From Pseudomonadales bacterium (lineage in GTDB: Bacteria; Pseudomonadota; Gammaproteobacteria; Pseudomonadales; Pseudohongiellaceae), in contig JALRBQ010000013.1 in assembly GCA_023257655.1 (NCBI GenBank), positions 62,001-126,000 on the forward strand: a stretch of DNA of 64,000 nucleotides. The letters are read 5' to 3'. Both the position numbers and the translations under genes were made by a program. Of this stretch, positions 9,352 through 17,895 are shown in pieces. The notes below the pieces were generated by a model. It made no database searches and was not told the DNA's origin. It worked only from the letters and a program-made list of their open reading frames with translations. The stretch's first letter is position 1; each line of letters begins with the position of its first letter.

Positions 9352-10680
9352 ATGAACCAAACCACTCCAAAATTCCGTCGACTGGCAGGCGCGTGCTTGC
9401 TTGCCGCGCTGTGCGGAACCGCCTCAATGCCGGCAACGGTTTCCGCCCAGGATATCGAGCCCGCACTTACCGCTGAGGAAATCAGTATGGTGCAGTGGCT
9501 GGCTGCCGAGGAAGCCGCGATGCTGAGCCTGATGGAACGGCTGTCGAACCTCAACTCAGGCAGCCTCAACAAATCCGGTATCGATGCGATGGCGGACATC
9601 TTTGGCAGTGAACTGCGTGCCCTCGGATTTGCCACCAGCCGATTACCAGGCGATGTGATCGAGATGCCGAGCTGCCCGGGCAGCGAGTACACAGTCGATC
9701 TTGCCGATCACTTGCTGGCGGTGCATTCAGGTACCGGTCCCCGCCTGCTCTTGATGGGACACCTGGATACTGTTTTCCCTCCAGACAGTCCGTTTCAGCA
9801 ATTCAGTCGCGATGGCGACACGATGTATGGACCGGGTGTGTCTGATATGAAGAGCGGTCTCATTATCATGCTCTACGCCCTGAAGGCGCTCGCCGCCAGC
9901 GGTTATCTGGACGACAAGGCAATCACGGTGCTGCTCAACAGCGACGAGGAGATGGGCTCGCTTTCCTCACGCAAATATCTCGAAGCGCAGGCCGCAGAGC
10001 ACGACTTCGGGCTGGTCTATGAATCGTCCGGCAACAATTCCATGGTGCGACAGCGCAAGGGTCTGGGTCAGGCACGCTTCGTGGTACACGGCAAGGCAGC
10101 ACATGCGGGCGGCGCTCATGAACAAGGACGCTCCGCGATCAAGGAACTCGCCTACAAGGTCGTCGAAATCGAGAAGCTCACTGACTATGAATCCGGCGTC
10201 ACCGTGAATGTCGGTGTGATCAGTGGTGGCGAGGCCCGCAACACGATCGCCCCCTGCGCCGAGGCCCTCGTCGACCTGCGCTATCCTGAACCGCAGCAGG
10301 GTCTCGACGCGGTCGCCGCGTTCGAGTCAATCTTCGATTCGGTCTACAGCTACGCCGTGAACAGCGGTGAACTCAGCACCGAGAGCTGGACCAATTTGCA
10401 TCGTCCGCCGAAAATTCCCACGCCCGAATCCGATGCCTTACTCGAGAAGACCATTGCCGTAGGACGGTTATTAGGACAGGAACTGGGTGTCACCGACTCC
10501 GGCGGAGGCACGGACGGCTCTCTGACCCAGGCGGCCGGATTGCCAACACTGGACAGCCTTGGCGCAGCCGGCACCGGCGCCCACTCCGATCGCGAGCAGG
10601 CTCGCATCTCTTCGCTCGTGGAGCGCGCGCAATTGAGCGCGGTATTGATTGCGCGCCTGGCGGCGCAAGCGGAAAACTAG
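9352..10680 (+). CDS. M20-family metallopeptidase (glutamate carboxypeptidase-like), secreted
   Basis: LLLMGHLDTVFP, GPGVSDMKSGLIIMLYAL, NSDEEMGS, GGGTDGSL motifs; signal peptide. Confidence 0.88.
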   Translation: MNQTTPKFRRLAGACLLAALCGTASMPATVSAQDIEPALTAEEISMVQWLAAEEAAMLSLMERLSNLNSGSLNKSGIDAMADIFGSELRALGFATSRLPGDVIEMPSCPGSEYTVDLADHLLAVHSGTGPRLLLMGHLDTVFPPDSPFQQFSRDGDTMYGPGVSDMKSGLIIMLYALKALAASGYLDDKAITVLLNSDEEMGSLSSRKYLEAQAAEHDFGLVYESSGNNSMVRQRKGLGQARFVVHGKAAHAGGAHEQGRSAIKELAYKVVEIEKLTDYESGVTVNVGVISGGEARNTIAPCAEALVDLRYPEPQQGLDAVAAFESIFDSVYSYAVNSGELSTESWTNLHRPPKIPTPESDALLEKTIAVGRLLGQELGVTDSGGGTDGSLTQAAGLPTLDSLGAAGTGAHSDREQARISSLVERAQLSAVLIARLAAQAEN

Positions 10681-12053
10681 ATCGCCTCGAGGGCCTGGGC
10701 TATCTTGGTGACGCCGATGACCTGCAAGCCGGGGATCGGCGTCTTCGGCACATTCGCCTTCGGCACGATAGCACGCGTGAAGCCGTGCTTGGCCGCCTCG
10801 CGTAACCGCTCCTGACCACTCGGCACTGGCCGGATCTCCCCCGCCAACCCAATCTCACCGAACACGACAAGGTCCTTCGGCAAGGCCTGATCCTTGAAGC
10901 TCGACACGATCGCCAGCAATAGAGCCAGATCGGCGCTGGTCTCGGCCACTTTGACGCCGCCGACAACGTTAACAAACACATCCTGATCGGCCATGTACAA
11001 GCCGCCGTGGCGGTGCAAAACCGCCAGCAGCATCGCCAGCCGGTTCTGCTCGAGACCGACCGCGACACGTCGCGGATTGCCGAGCTGACTGCCATCCACG
11101 AGGGCCTGGATCTCGACCAGCAGCGGACGCGTGCCTTCCCACAACACCATCACGACGGAGCCCGGCGTGTCTTCCTCAGTGCGGGCGAGAAAAATGGCTG
11201 ACGGGTTCTTCACTTCCTTCAGACCGAGTTCGGTCATCGCAAACACGCCCAGTTCGTTCACCGCGCCGAAGCGATTCTTCTGACCGCGCAGAATACGGTA
11301 TTTCGTATCGCTGTCACCTTCGAGCATGATGAAGCAGTCAATCATGTGCTCCAGCACTTTCGGACCGGCCAGGTTGCCGTCTTTCGTGACATGACCCACG
11401 AGAAACAGAACGGTGTTGGTCTGCTTTGCGTACTGGATGAGATACGCGGCGCACTCTCGCACCTGGGAAACGCTGCCGGGTGCAGACGGCACCTCGGCGC
11501 TGTGCATGACCTGAATCGAATCCACGACCAGCAGATCTGGCCGATGCTGTTGCGCCGCCTCGCAGATTTTCTCGACGTTGGTCTCGGCCAGCATTTTCAG
11601 GTTGGTTTTGGGCAATTGCAGGCGCTCGGCACGCATCCCGACTTGCTGCAGCGATTCTTCGCCGGTGACGTACAGTGCCGACTTGCCGCCATTGGCCAGC
11701 AGGCACATGATCTGCAACAGTAATGTGCTTTTACCGGCGCCAGGATTACCACCAATCAACACCGCCGAACCGGGTACCAGGCCACCGCCCAGTACACGGT
11801 CGAGTTCGCTGATCGTGGTTGAATAGCGGGGCAACGCCTGCAGGTCGATGGTAGCGAGATCCTGCACTGCCGAGGCCATGCCAGTATAGCCCTGCTTGCG
11901 GAAGTCGGCCTTCGTCGCAGGGGATCCGCTGGCCGCACCGAGATTAATCTGTGACAGTGTATTCCAGGCCTTGCACATCGCGCACTGTCCCTGCCACTGT
12001 CCGTGCTCGGCGCCGCAGTCGGTGCATACATAGGCTGTCTTCGTCTTCGCCAT
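10677..12053 (-). CDS. radA: DNA repair protein RadA
   Basis: CTDCGAEHGQWQGQCAMCKAWNTL zinc finger; Walker A GGNPGAGKSTLLLQ; KNRFGAVNELGVF. Confidence 0.97.
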   Translation of the reverse strand: MAKTKTAYVCTDCGAEHGQWQGQCAMCKAWNTLSQINLGAASGSPATKADFRKQGYTGMASAVQDLATIDLQALPRYSTTISELDRVLGGGLVPGSAVLIGGNPGAGKSTLLLQIMCLLANGGKSALYVTGEESLQQVGMRAERLQLPKTNLKMLAETNVEKICEAAQQHRPDLLVVDSIQVMHSAEVPSAPGSVSQVRECAAYLIQYAKQTNTVLFLVGHVTKDGNLAGPKVLEHMIDCFIMLEGDSDTKYRILRGQKNRFGAVNELGVFAMTELGLKEVKNPSAIFLARTEEDTPGSVVMVLWEGTRPLLVEIQALVDGSQLGNPRRVAVGLEQNRLAMLLAVLHRHGGLYMADQDVFVNVVGGVKVAETSADLALLLAIVSSFKDQALPKDLVVFGEIGLAGEIRPVPSGQERLREAAKHGFTRAIVPKANVPKTPIPGLQVIGVTKIAQALEAI

Positions 12054-12093
12054 CTTCGCTCAGTCGTGTCCGAGTTTCGGACTGGGTTTGGGG

Positions 12094-13239
12094 TTATCGG
12101 TATTCGCGTCTTACGCGATTGGTTACCTGACAAAACAGTTCATAGGAAATCGTGTCGGCATTGCGGGCCACCTCATCGGCGGACAGTCCCTCACCCCACA
12201 GCGTGACCTCGTCTCCCACCTGCGCGTTTGCAATCGGGGTCAGGTCTACCGTGATCATGTCCATCGACACGCGGCCGATGAGGCTGGTGCGGTGAGTCCT
12301 GCCGTCGGAGTGCACCAGTACCGGCGTACCGTCGACAGCGGCGCGGGGATAGCCGTCACCATAGCCGATGCCGACCACTCCAACCAGGGTCGTCTGTTTG
12401 CAGACATGGCGCGCGCCGTACCCGATAGTGCCGCCTGCCTTGACCTCATTGATCGCGAGCAGGCGCGCCTTCAGGGTCATGACTGGCTGCAGGCCCAGCT
12501 CGTCCCCCGTCGCGTGAGCCATCGGTGAGCCGCCATAGAGCATGATACCGGGACGCACGTACTGGTAGTGAGTGTCGGGCCAGCTGAGAATGCCGGCCGA
12601 GGCGGCGAAGCTGCAATCGACGGCGGCATTTGTGAATTGCATGAGACGCTGGCGCAGGCCACTGAACTCGGCGAGCTGCTTGTGAGTAACTGCCTTGGCA
12701 GTGCTCGACTCCAGGTCATCGGCACAGGCCAGGTGGGACATCAATACCAGCTCGGTGTCGGGAAACCGGTGCAGCGCGGGAAAGGCTTCCAGACAGGTCC
12801 CACTCGACATGCCGAGTCGGTTCATACCGGAATTGTGTTTGATCCAGAGCTTGAGGCAGCCGGCAAAGAAGTCGCCGTCGAAGTGCCGCTGCAGACTCGT
12901 CACCTGCCACAGCGAATGCACGACAGGCTCAATACCCCGCGCGAGTATCTCACTCAGCTCCGCATCGTTGCGAAATCCCGAGAGTAAAATCACCGGAACC
13001 CCGAGTTCCAGCGCCGCAAGTTCCAGAGCCTCGTCCAGTGTTGCCACGGCGAAGCCGGCGACCCGGCTGTTCGTTGCGGCAAGTGCACGCGCTACCGGCA
13101 CCATACCATGACCGTATGCATTGGCCTTGATGACAGGAACGATGCGCGATTCGGGGCACTGGGACTTCACCAGACCCAGGTTCTTCTTGAGTGCTTGCAG
13201 GTTAATCGTGGCCCAGGCGCGTTGCTCGGTCGTGTCCAT
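12094..13239 (-). CDS. alr: alanine racemase
   Basis: VIKANAYGHGMVPVARAL PLP-lysine motif; SLIGRVSMDMITVDLT. Confidence 0.96.
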   Translation of the reverse strand: MDTTEQRAWATINLQALKKNLGLVKSQCPESRIVPVIKANAYGHGMVPVARALAATNSRVAGFAVATLDEALELAALELGVPVILLSGFRNDAELSEILARGIEPVVHSLWQVTSLQRHFDGDFFAGCLKLWIKHNSGMNRLGMSSGTCLEAFPALHRFPDTELVLMSHLACADDLESSTAKAVTHKQLAEFSGLRQRLMQFTNAAVDCSFAASAGILSWPDTHYQYVRPGIMLYGGSPMAHATGDELGLQPVMTLKARLLAINEVKAGGTIGYGARHVCKQTTLVGVVGIGYGDGYPRAAVDGTPVLVHSDGRTHRTSLIGRVSMDMITVDLTPIANAQVGDEVTLWGEGLSADEVARNADTISYELFCQVTNRVRREYR

Positions 13240-13261
13240 ACTCTGCTCTCTGCCCTGCCAG

Positions 13262-14680
13262 CTAATGTCCGTGTGTGTAGCTGTCGTCGTAGCGGGGTGG
13301 CGCGAAATTTTGGAAGCGCGTGAACTCGCCGATGAAACTCAGCTTAACTGTACCGATCGGGCCATTACGCTGCTTGCCGATGATGACCTCGGCGATACCC
13401 TTCTCGGGCGAATCTTCATTGTAGACCTCATCACGATAGATGAACGCAATCAGGTCGGCATCCTGCTCGATGGCACCGGACTCACGCAGATCCGACATCA
13501 CAGGGCGCTTGTTAGGACGCTGTTCGAGTGAACGGTTGAGTTGCGACAATGCCACGACCGGACACTCGAATTCCCGAGCCAGTAATTTCAGTGAACGTGA
13601 AATCTCCGAGATTTCGCCTACGCGATTCTCGCTCGTGCCCTTCACCTGCATCAGTTGCAGGTAGTCGACGACGACCATGCCCAACTGACCATGTTCACGC
13701 ACGATGCGGCGAGCGCGCGCCCGCATCTCCATGGGCGAAAGCCCGGCGCTGTCATCGATGAACAGTGGGCGGTCCTTCAGTCGGGCGACGGCTCTGTTGA
13801 AGCCCGGCCAGTCGTCCTCACTGAGTTGCCCGGTACGCAGTTTAGTCTGGTTGATGTGACCGATCGACGACAGCATACGAAAGATCAGACTCTCGGCTGG
13901 CATCTCCAGACTGAACACGAGCACCGGTTTCTCGTTGGTCAGCACCGCGTGTTCGACAAGGTTCATTGCAAACGCCGTCTTGCCCATGGACGGGCGGCCG
14001 GCAACGATCACGAGATCGGATTTTTGCAGGCCCGAGGTCATGCGGTCGAGATCGGTGTAACCAGTGGAAAGGCCTGTGAGGCCCCCGTTCAGGCCGGCCA
14101 GCTCGTCGATACGGTCAACGGCCTTCGTCAGCAACGGATTGATGTAGACCGGCCCCTGATCCTGCGGCCGCTCATCGGCAATATTGAAGACCTGCTGTTC
14201 CGCCTCATCGAGAATCTCGGCGGCTTTCTTGCCGGCTGGGTTATATCCACTGTCGGCGATGCCATGGGCGACGCTGATCAATCGCCGCAGGATGGAGCGC
14301 TCACGAATGATATCGGCGTAGGCTTTGATATTGGCGGTGCCGCGGGCATTGCCGGCGAGTTCGCTGAGATAGTCCAGGCCACCGGCACTCTCGAGCTGGT
14401 TCAATGCCTTGAGGGATTCCACGAGTGTGACCACGTCAATGGGGCTGTTCGCCTCGCTCTGTTGGCTCATGACGCGGAAGATCATCTGGTGTTCAGGCCT
14501 GTAGAAGTCCTCGGCGAGGATGGCGTCGGCGATGTTGTCCCACTCGGTGTTGTCGAGCATCAGGCCTCCGAGAACCGCCTGCTCGGCATCGACGGAATGC
14601 GGCGGGACCTTCAGCGTCGACAGCTTGTTGCTGTCTCTGCCAGGACTGGGCTGACCGCTTGTCTCGAAGGATTCTGACAT
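13262..14680 (-). CDS. dnaB: replicative DNA helicase
   Basis: PPHSVDAEQAVLGGLMLD; AGRPSMGKTAFAMNL; VVDYLQLM; SDLRESGAIEQDADLIAFIYRDE. Confidence 0.97.
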   Translation of the reverse strand: MSESFETSGQPSPGRDSNKLSTLKVPPHSVDAEQAVLGGLMLDNTEWDNIADAILAEDFYRPEHQMIFRVMSQQSEANSPIDVVTLVESLKALNQLESAGGLDYLSELAGNARGTANIKAYADIIRERSILRRLISVAHGIADSGYNPAGKKAAEILDEAEQQVFNIADERPQDQGPVYINPLLTKAVDRIDELAGLNGGLTGLSTGYTDLDRMTSGLQKSDLVIVAGRPSMGKTAFAMNLVEHAVLTNEKPVLVFSLEMPAESLIFRMLSSIGHINQTKLRTGQLSEDDWPGFNRAVARLKDRPLFIDDSAGLSPMEMRARARRIVREHGQLGMVVVDYLQLMQVKGTSENRVGEISEISRSLKLLAREFECPVVALSQLNRSLEQRPNKRPVMSDLRESGAIEQDADLIAFIYRDEVYNEDSPEKGIAEVIIGKQRNGPIGTVKLSFIGEFTRFQNFAPPRYDDSYTHGH

Positions 14681-14702
14681 GGATTTTCTGGTGGTTCAGG
14701 GA

Positions 14703-14739
14703 GCAAAAAAAAGCACCATCTGCGTGTACAGATGGTGCT
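14703..14739 (-). terminator. rho-independent terminator after rplI
   Basis: AAGCACCATCTG-CGTGTA-CAGATGGTGCTT 12-bp stem followed by a T-tract on the minus strand. Confidence 0.9.
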
Positions 14740-14783
14740 TGATGAAGATAGGCAGGTCAAGGATGACCGTGCCGGGACGCCGA

Positions 14784-15308
14784 TTAATTGTCGTCTTCGG
14801 CGTCTGCAGAGGTGTCGTCTTCCTCAATGCGGCCATCATCGGAAACACCCGCCGCGGAATCCAGACCGATGACTGACAGCTTCACAGTGGCGCCAACGTC
14901 ATAACCGAGGTCCAGATCAATCTCGTATTCACCCAGCGTGCGAATCACACCATGCGGCATCAGCACCTCAGCCTTGACCAGATCACTGCCAACCTGGGCA
15001 TTGATCGCATCGGCGATGTCGCGAGTACCGACTGAACCGAACAGCTTGCCTTCGTCGCTGGCATTTACTGACATGGTCAGAGTGATGCCATCAACCACGC
15101 TGGCGCGCTTCTGGGCAACCGCTACCTTCTCGTTGTGCGCTGCCATCAATTCGGCGCGACGCAGTTCGAACTCGGCCTTGTTCTGCTTCGTTGCCTGAAT
15201 CGCCTTACCCTGCGGGAACAGGAAGTTGCGGGCATAGCCGGCCTTCACATTGGCGGTATCGCCGATGCCACCGAGCTTGCCTATTTTTTCCAGCAAAATA
15301 ACGTTCAT
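14784..15308 (-). CDS. rplI: 50S ribosomal protein L9
   Basis: MNVILLEKIGKLGGIGDTANVKAGYARNFLFPQGKA. Confidence 0.97.
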   Translation of the reverse strand: MNVILLEKIGKLGGIGDTANVKAGYARNFLFPQGKAIQATKQNKAEFELRRAELMAAHNEKVAVAQKRASVVDGITLTMSVNASDEGKLFGSVGTRDIADAINAQVGSDLVKAEVLMPHGVIRTLGEYEIDLDLGYDVGATVKLSVIGLDSAAGVSDDGRIEEDDTSADAEDDN

Positions 15309-15335
15309 GTCTCAATCCTCATCTCAATATCTGCT

Positions 15336-16163
15336 TCACACCGGCGTCTTGATCCGGGTTCGAAAATCGTACCAACTGTCTATCAGTGCCAATAACACCA
15401 CGATCTGCACGGCCAGTGGGAACATGATCACCGCGTAGAAGACGACGAGCCACATGCCCGACATTTGCTTCTTTGCGACTACCGCGTGAACCAGGGCTAC
15501 CCCTGAAAACAGCATCGGTAGCACCAGATACAGCACCCAGCCTGACGGTATTACGATGTCAAAATTGGCTAACAAGGTCAGCGCCATCAAGCCCAGCGCG
15601 ACAGTTTGCTTTATCCGCAGTTGATGAAACTCCTGCTTGAACCCGCCCGGGTTATATAGCACCGCTTGCATCCAGCGGGCCAGCATGAGCAACACCACCG
15701 CCAGGAACATGTAGACTGAACCAATAAAGCTCGTCACGAGTTCCCGAAATTCTTCGATCTGCATTCCCTGCAGATTATTGCTATCCAGATAGGGGCCGAG
15801 TTGCTGAAACATCAGATCCAGCATCGCCGGTCGTACCCGCAGGTAGATTTCGACTGCGATGCCAATCGCGATGGCGGCGAGTAGTGTGAATTCCCACGAC
15901 TCGGTTTCCCGCAACAACAAACTCAATCCGCTGATTCCGATCAGCATGATCAGCGGGACGATGTCTCCCGCGATGGCCCAACCTCCTACCGGAAGAATGG
16001 CCCAGGCCAGAATAATGCTGGCCTCACTCACACCCTTGCGCAACATGACCAGGCCGACGACGACCGGGTTGAGCAGATTCACCAAAGGAATCAGGCCCAG
16101 CAGCAGGACTGCCATAATGGCCTGCTTGCGTCCGGTCATTACGAATTCAGCAAGGCCGCGCAT
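15336..16163 (-). CDS. polytopic membrane protein between rpsR and rplI
   Basis: Multiple TM helices; position conserved in gammaproteobacterial rpsF-rpsR-rplI operons. Confidence 0.75.
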   Translation of the reverse strand: MRGLAEFVMTGRKQAIMAVLLLGLIPLVNLLNPVVVGLVMLRKGVSEASIILAWAILPVGGWAIAGDIVPLIMLIGISGLSLLLRETESWEFTLLAAIAIGIAVEIYLRVRPAMLDLMFQQLGPYLDSNNLQGMQIEEFRELVTSFIGSVYMFLAVVLLMLARWMQAVLYNPGGFKQEFHQLRIKQTVALGLMALTLLANFDIVIPSGWVLYLVLPMLFSGVALVHAVVAKKQMSGMWLVVFYAVIMFPLAVQIVVLLALIDSWYDFRTRIKTPV

Positions 16164-16173
16164 GAGTCTTACG

Positions 16174-16404
16174 CTATACCTGGTGGCTGTCCGTGTAGGG
16201 AATCAGCGCCAGATAACGTGCACGCTTGATCGCTGTCGCCAGCTGACGCTGATAACGCGCCTTGGTGCCAGTGATGCGGCTGGGAACGATCTTGCCGGTC
16301 TCGGACACATACGCCTTCAGCGTTTCGAGATCTTTATAATCGATTTCTACAGTGCCTTCGGCTGTAAACTTGCAAAATTTACGTCGACGAAAATAACGAG
16401 CCAT
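16174..16404 (-). CDS. rpsR: 30S ribosomal protein S18
   Basis: [17 protein letters not shown]...[52 protein letters not shown]. Confidence 0.98.
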   Translation of the reverse strand: MARYFRRRKFCKFTAEGTVEIDYKDLETLKAYVSETGKIVPSRITGTKARYQRQLATAIKRARYLALIPYTDSHQV

Positions 16405-16472
16405 AATAATTACCTGTTCAATATTTTGAGATTAGGAAAGTGTCTGATGGGCAGCGGACGTCAGCACGAGGC

Positions 16473-16922
16473 TTACTCGTCGGCCAATGCCTCATCAGTG
16501 TCCTCATCAAATTCTTCTTCCTCGGCTTCAGCGGCACGAGCAGCAGCTTCATCTTCCAGACGACGCTTGTGTTCGGCGCGCTGCTTGCGCTCCTTGTTTT
16601 CGCGCTCGCCTTTCAGAATCAACGACTCCTCAGTCACGGCATCCTTGGTCTTGATGACCAGATTGCGCAGGACCGCGTCGTTGTAGCGGAACAGTTTGGT
16701 GATTTCGTCCAAGGGCTCATTGCCGCACTCAATGTTCATTAACACGTAGTGGGCTTTGTGGATCTTGTTGATCGGATAGGCGAGTTGGCGACGACCCCAA
16801 TCTTCCAGACGGTGCACTTTGCCACCGCTTTCGTTGACCAGCTGGGAATAGCGCTCAATCATCCCTGGGACCTGCTCGGACTGGTCGGGATGCACCAGGA
16901 ATACTACTTCATAGTGTCTCAT
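16473..16922 (-). CDS. rpsF: 30S ribosomal protein S6
   Basis: [25 protein letters not shown]...[33 protein letters not shown]. Confidence 0.97.
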   Translation of the reverse strand: MRHYEVVFLVHPDQSEQVPGMIERYSQLVNESGGKVHRLEDWGRRQLAYPINKIHKAHYVLMNIECGNEPLDEITKLFRYNDAVLRNLVIKTKDAVTEESLILKGERENKERKQRAEHKRRLEDEAAARAAEAEEEEFDEDTDEALADE

Positions 16923-17137
16923 AGAGACTCCTCTTGGGTTAGCGTCTTCCATCGAACACAGGCGTGCGTGGTAAGACAAGGAGTTATGTCGGGACGGGAT
17001 TTTTGGGCCCCGCCAATAAAAGAGCCGGAATTCTAGAGAAACTGCCGACCGGATGCAAGGCCAATAGCGTGCCTGACCCGGCTTTTGGGGGGTCTAGACC
17101 CCCTGATCCGTGCCAAAATGGCTCCGCGCGGCGATAT

Positions 17138-17890
17138 TCAACGGCTTCCCGCCCGCTGGCGCACGGCCTCGAACAGGCAGATACCGGTGGCGACGGAGAC
17201 ATTGAGGCTGCTTACAGCCCCGGCCATGGGCAGGGCCGCCAGAAAATCACAGTGTTCCCGGGTCAGGCGCCGCAGGCCGGTGCCTTCAGCCCCCATCACC
17301 AGGGCCAACGGGCCGGTGAGCTCAAGCTCGTAGAGGGATTTTGCCGTCTCATCGGCGGTACCGACGATCCAGATGCCGCGCTCCTGCAGGGACTGCATGC
17401 AACGGGCGAGATTCGTGACCGCGATGATCGTGACCGTCTCGGCTGCACCGCACGCGACCTTGCGCACCGTCTCATTGACCGGCGCTGACTTGTCCTTGGG
17501 AATGATGACGGCATCGACACCAGCCGCATCGGCGGTGCGCAGACAGGCGCCGAGATTGTGGGGATCGGTGATGCTGTCCAGAATCAACAGCAGCGGATCG
17601 TGATCGAGACCGTCGAGGAGCGTGCCGAGCTGTTTCTCGTCACCGACCGCTCCGGCGCGGGCGCTCAGCGCCGCGATCCCCTGATGTACGCCATGTACCT
17701 GTTTGTCCAGTTCCTGCTTGCTGAGCTCGGCCACCGGTACGCCAGCGGCTTGGGCCAGCTCGCGCACGGCCTGCAGACGCTGATCACTTCGCCCGGCCTG
17801 CACCACCAGCTCTACCACTGCGTCGGGCCGCTGTTTCAGTGCTTCGGTGACGGCGTGGATGCCGATGATCCAGGTGTGTTTCTCACTCAT
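17138..17890 (-). CDS. rlmB: 23S rRNA (guanosine-2'-O-)-methyltransferase RlmB
   Basis: SpoU family: LILDSITDPHNLGACLRTADAAGVDAVIIPKDKSAP; VMGAEGTGLRRLTREHCD...SLNVSVATGICLFEAVRQR. Confidence 0.96.
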   Translation of the reverse strand: MSEKHTWIIGIHAVTEALKQRPDAVVELVVQAGRSDQRLQAVRELAQAAGVPVAELSKQELDKQVHGVHQGIAALSARAGAVGDEKQLGTLLDGLDHDPLLLILDSITDPHNLGACLRTADAAGVDAVIIPKDKSAPVNETVRKVACGAAETVTIIAVTNLARCMQSLQERGIWIVGTADETAKSLYELELTGPLALVMGAEGTGLRRLTREHCDFLAALPMAGAVSSLNVSVATGICLFEAVRQRAGSR

Positions 17891-17895
17891 GGCTG

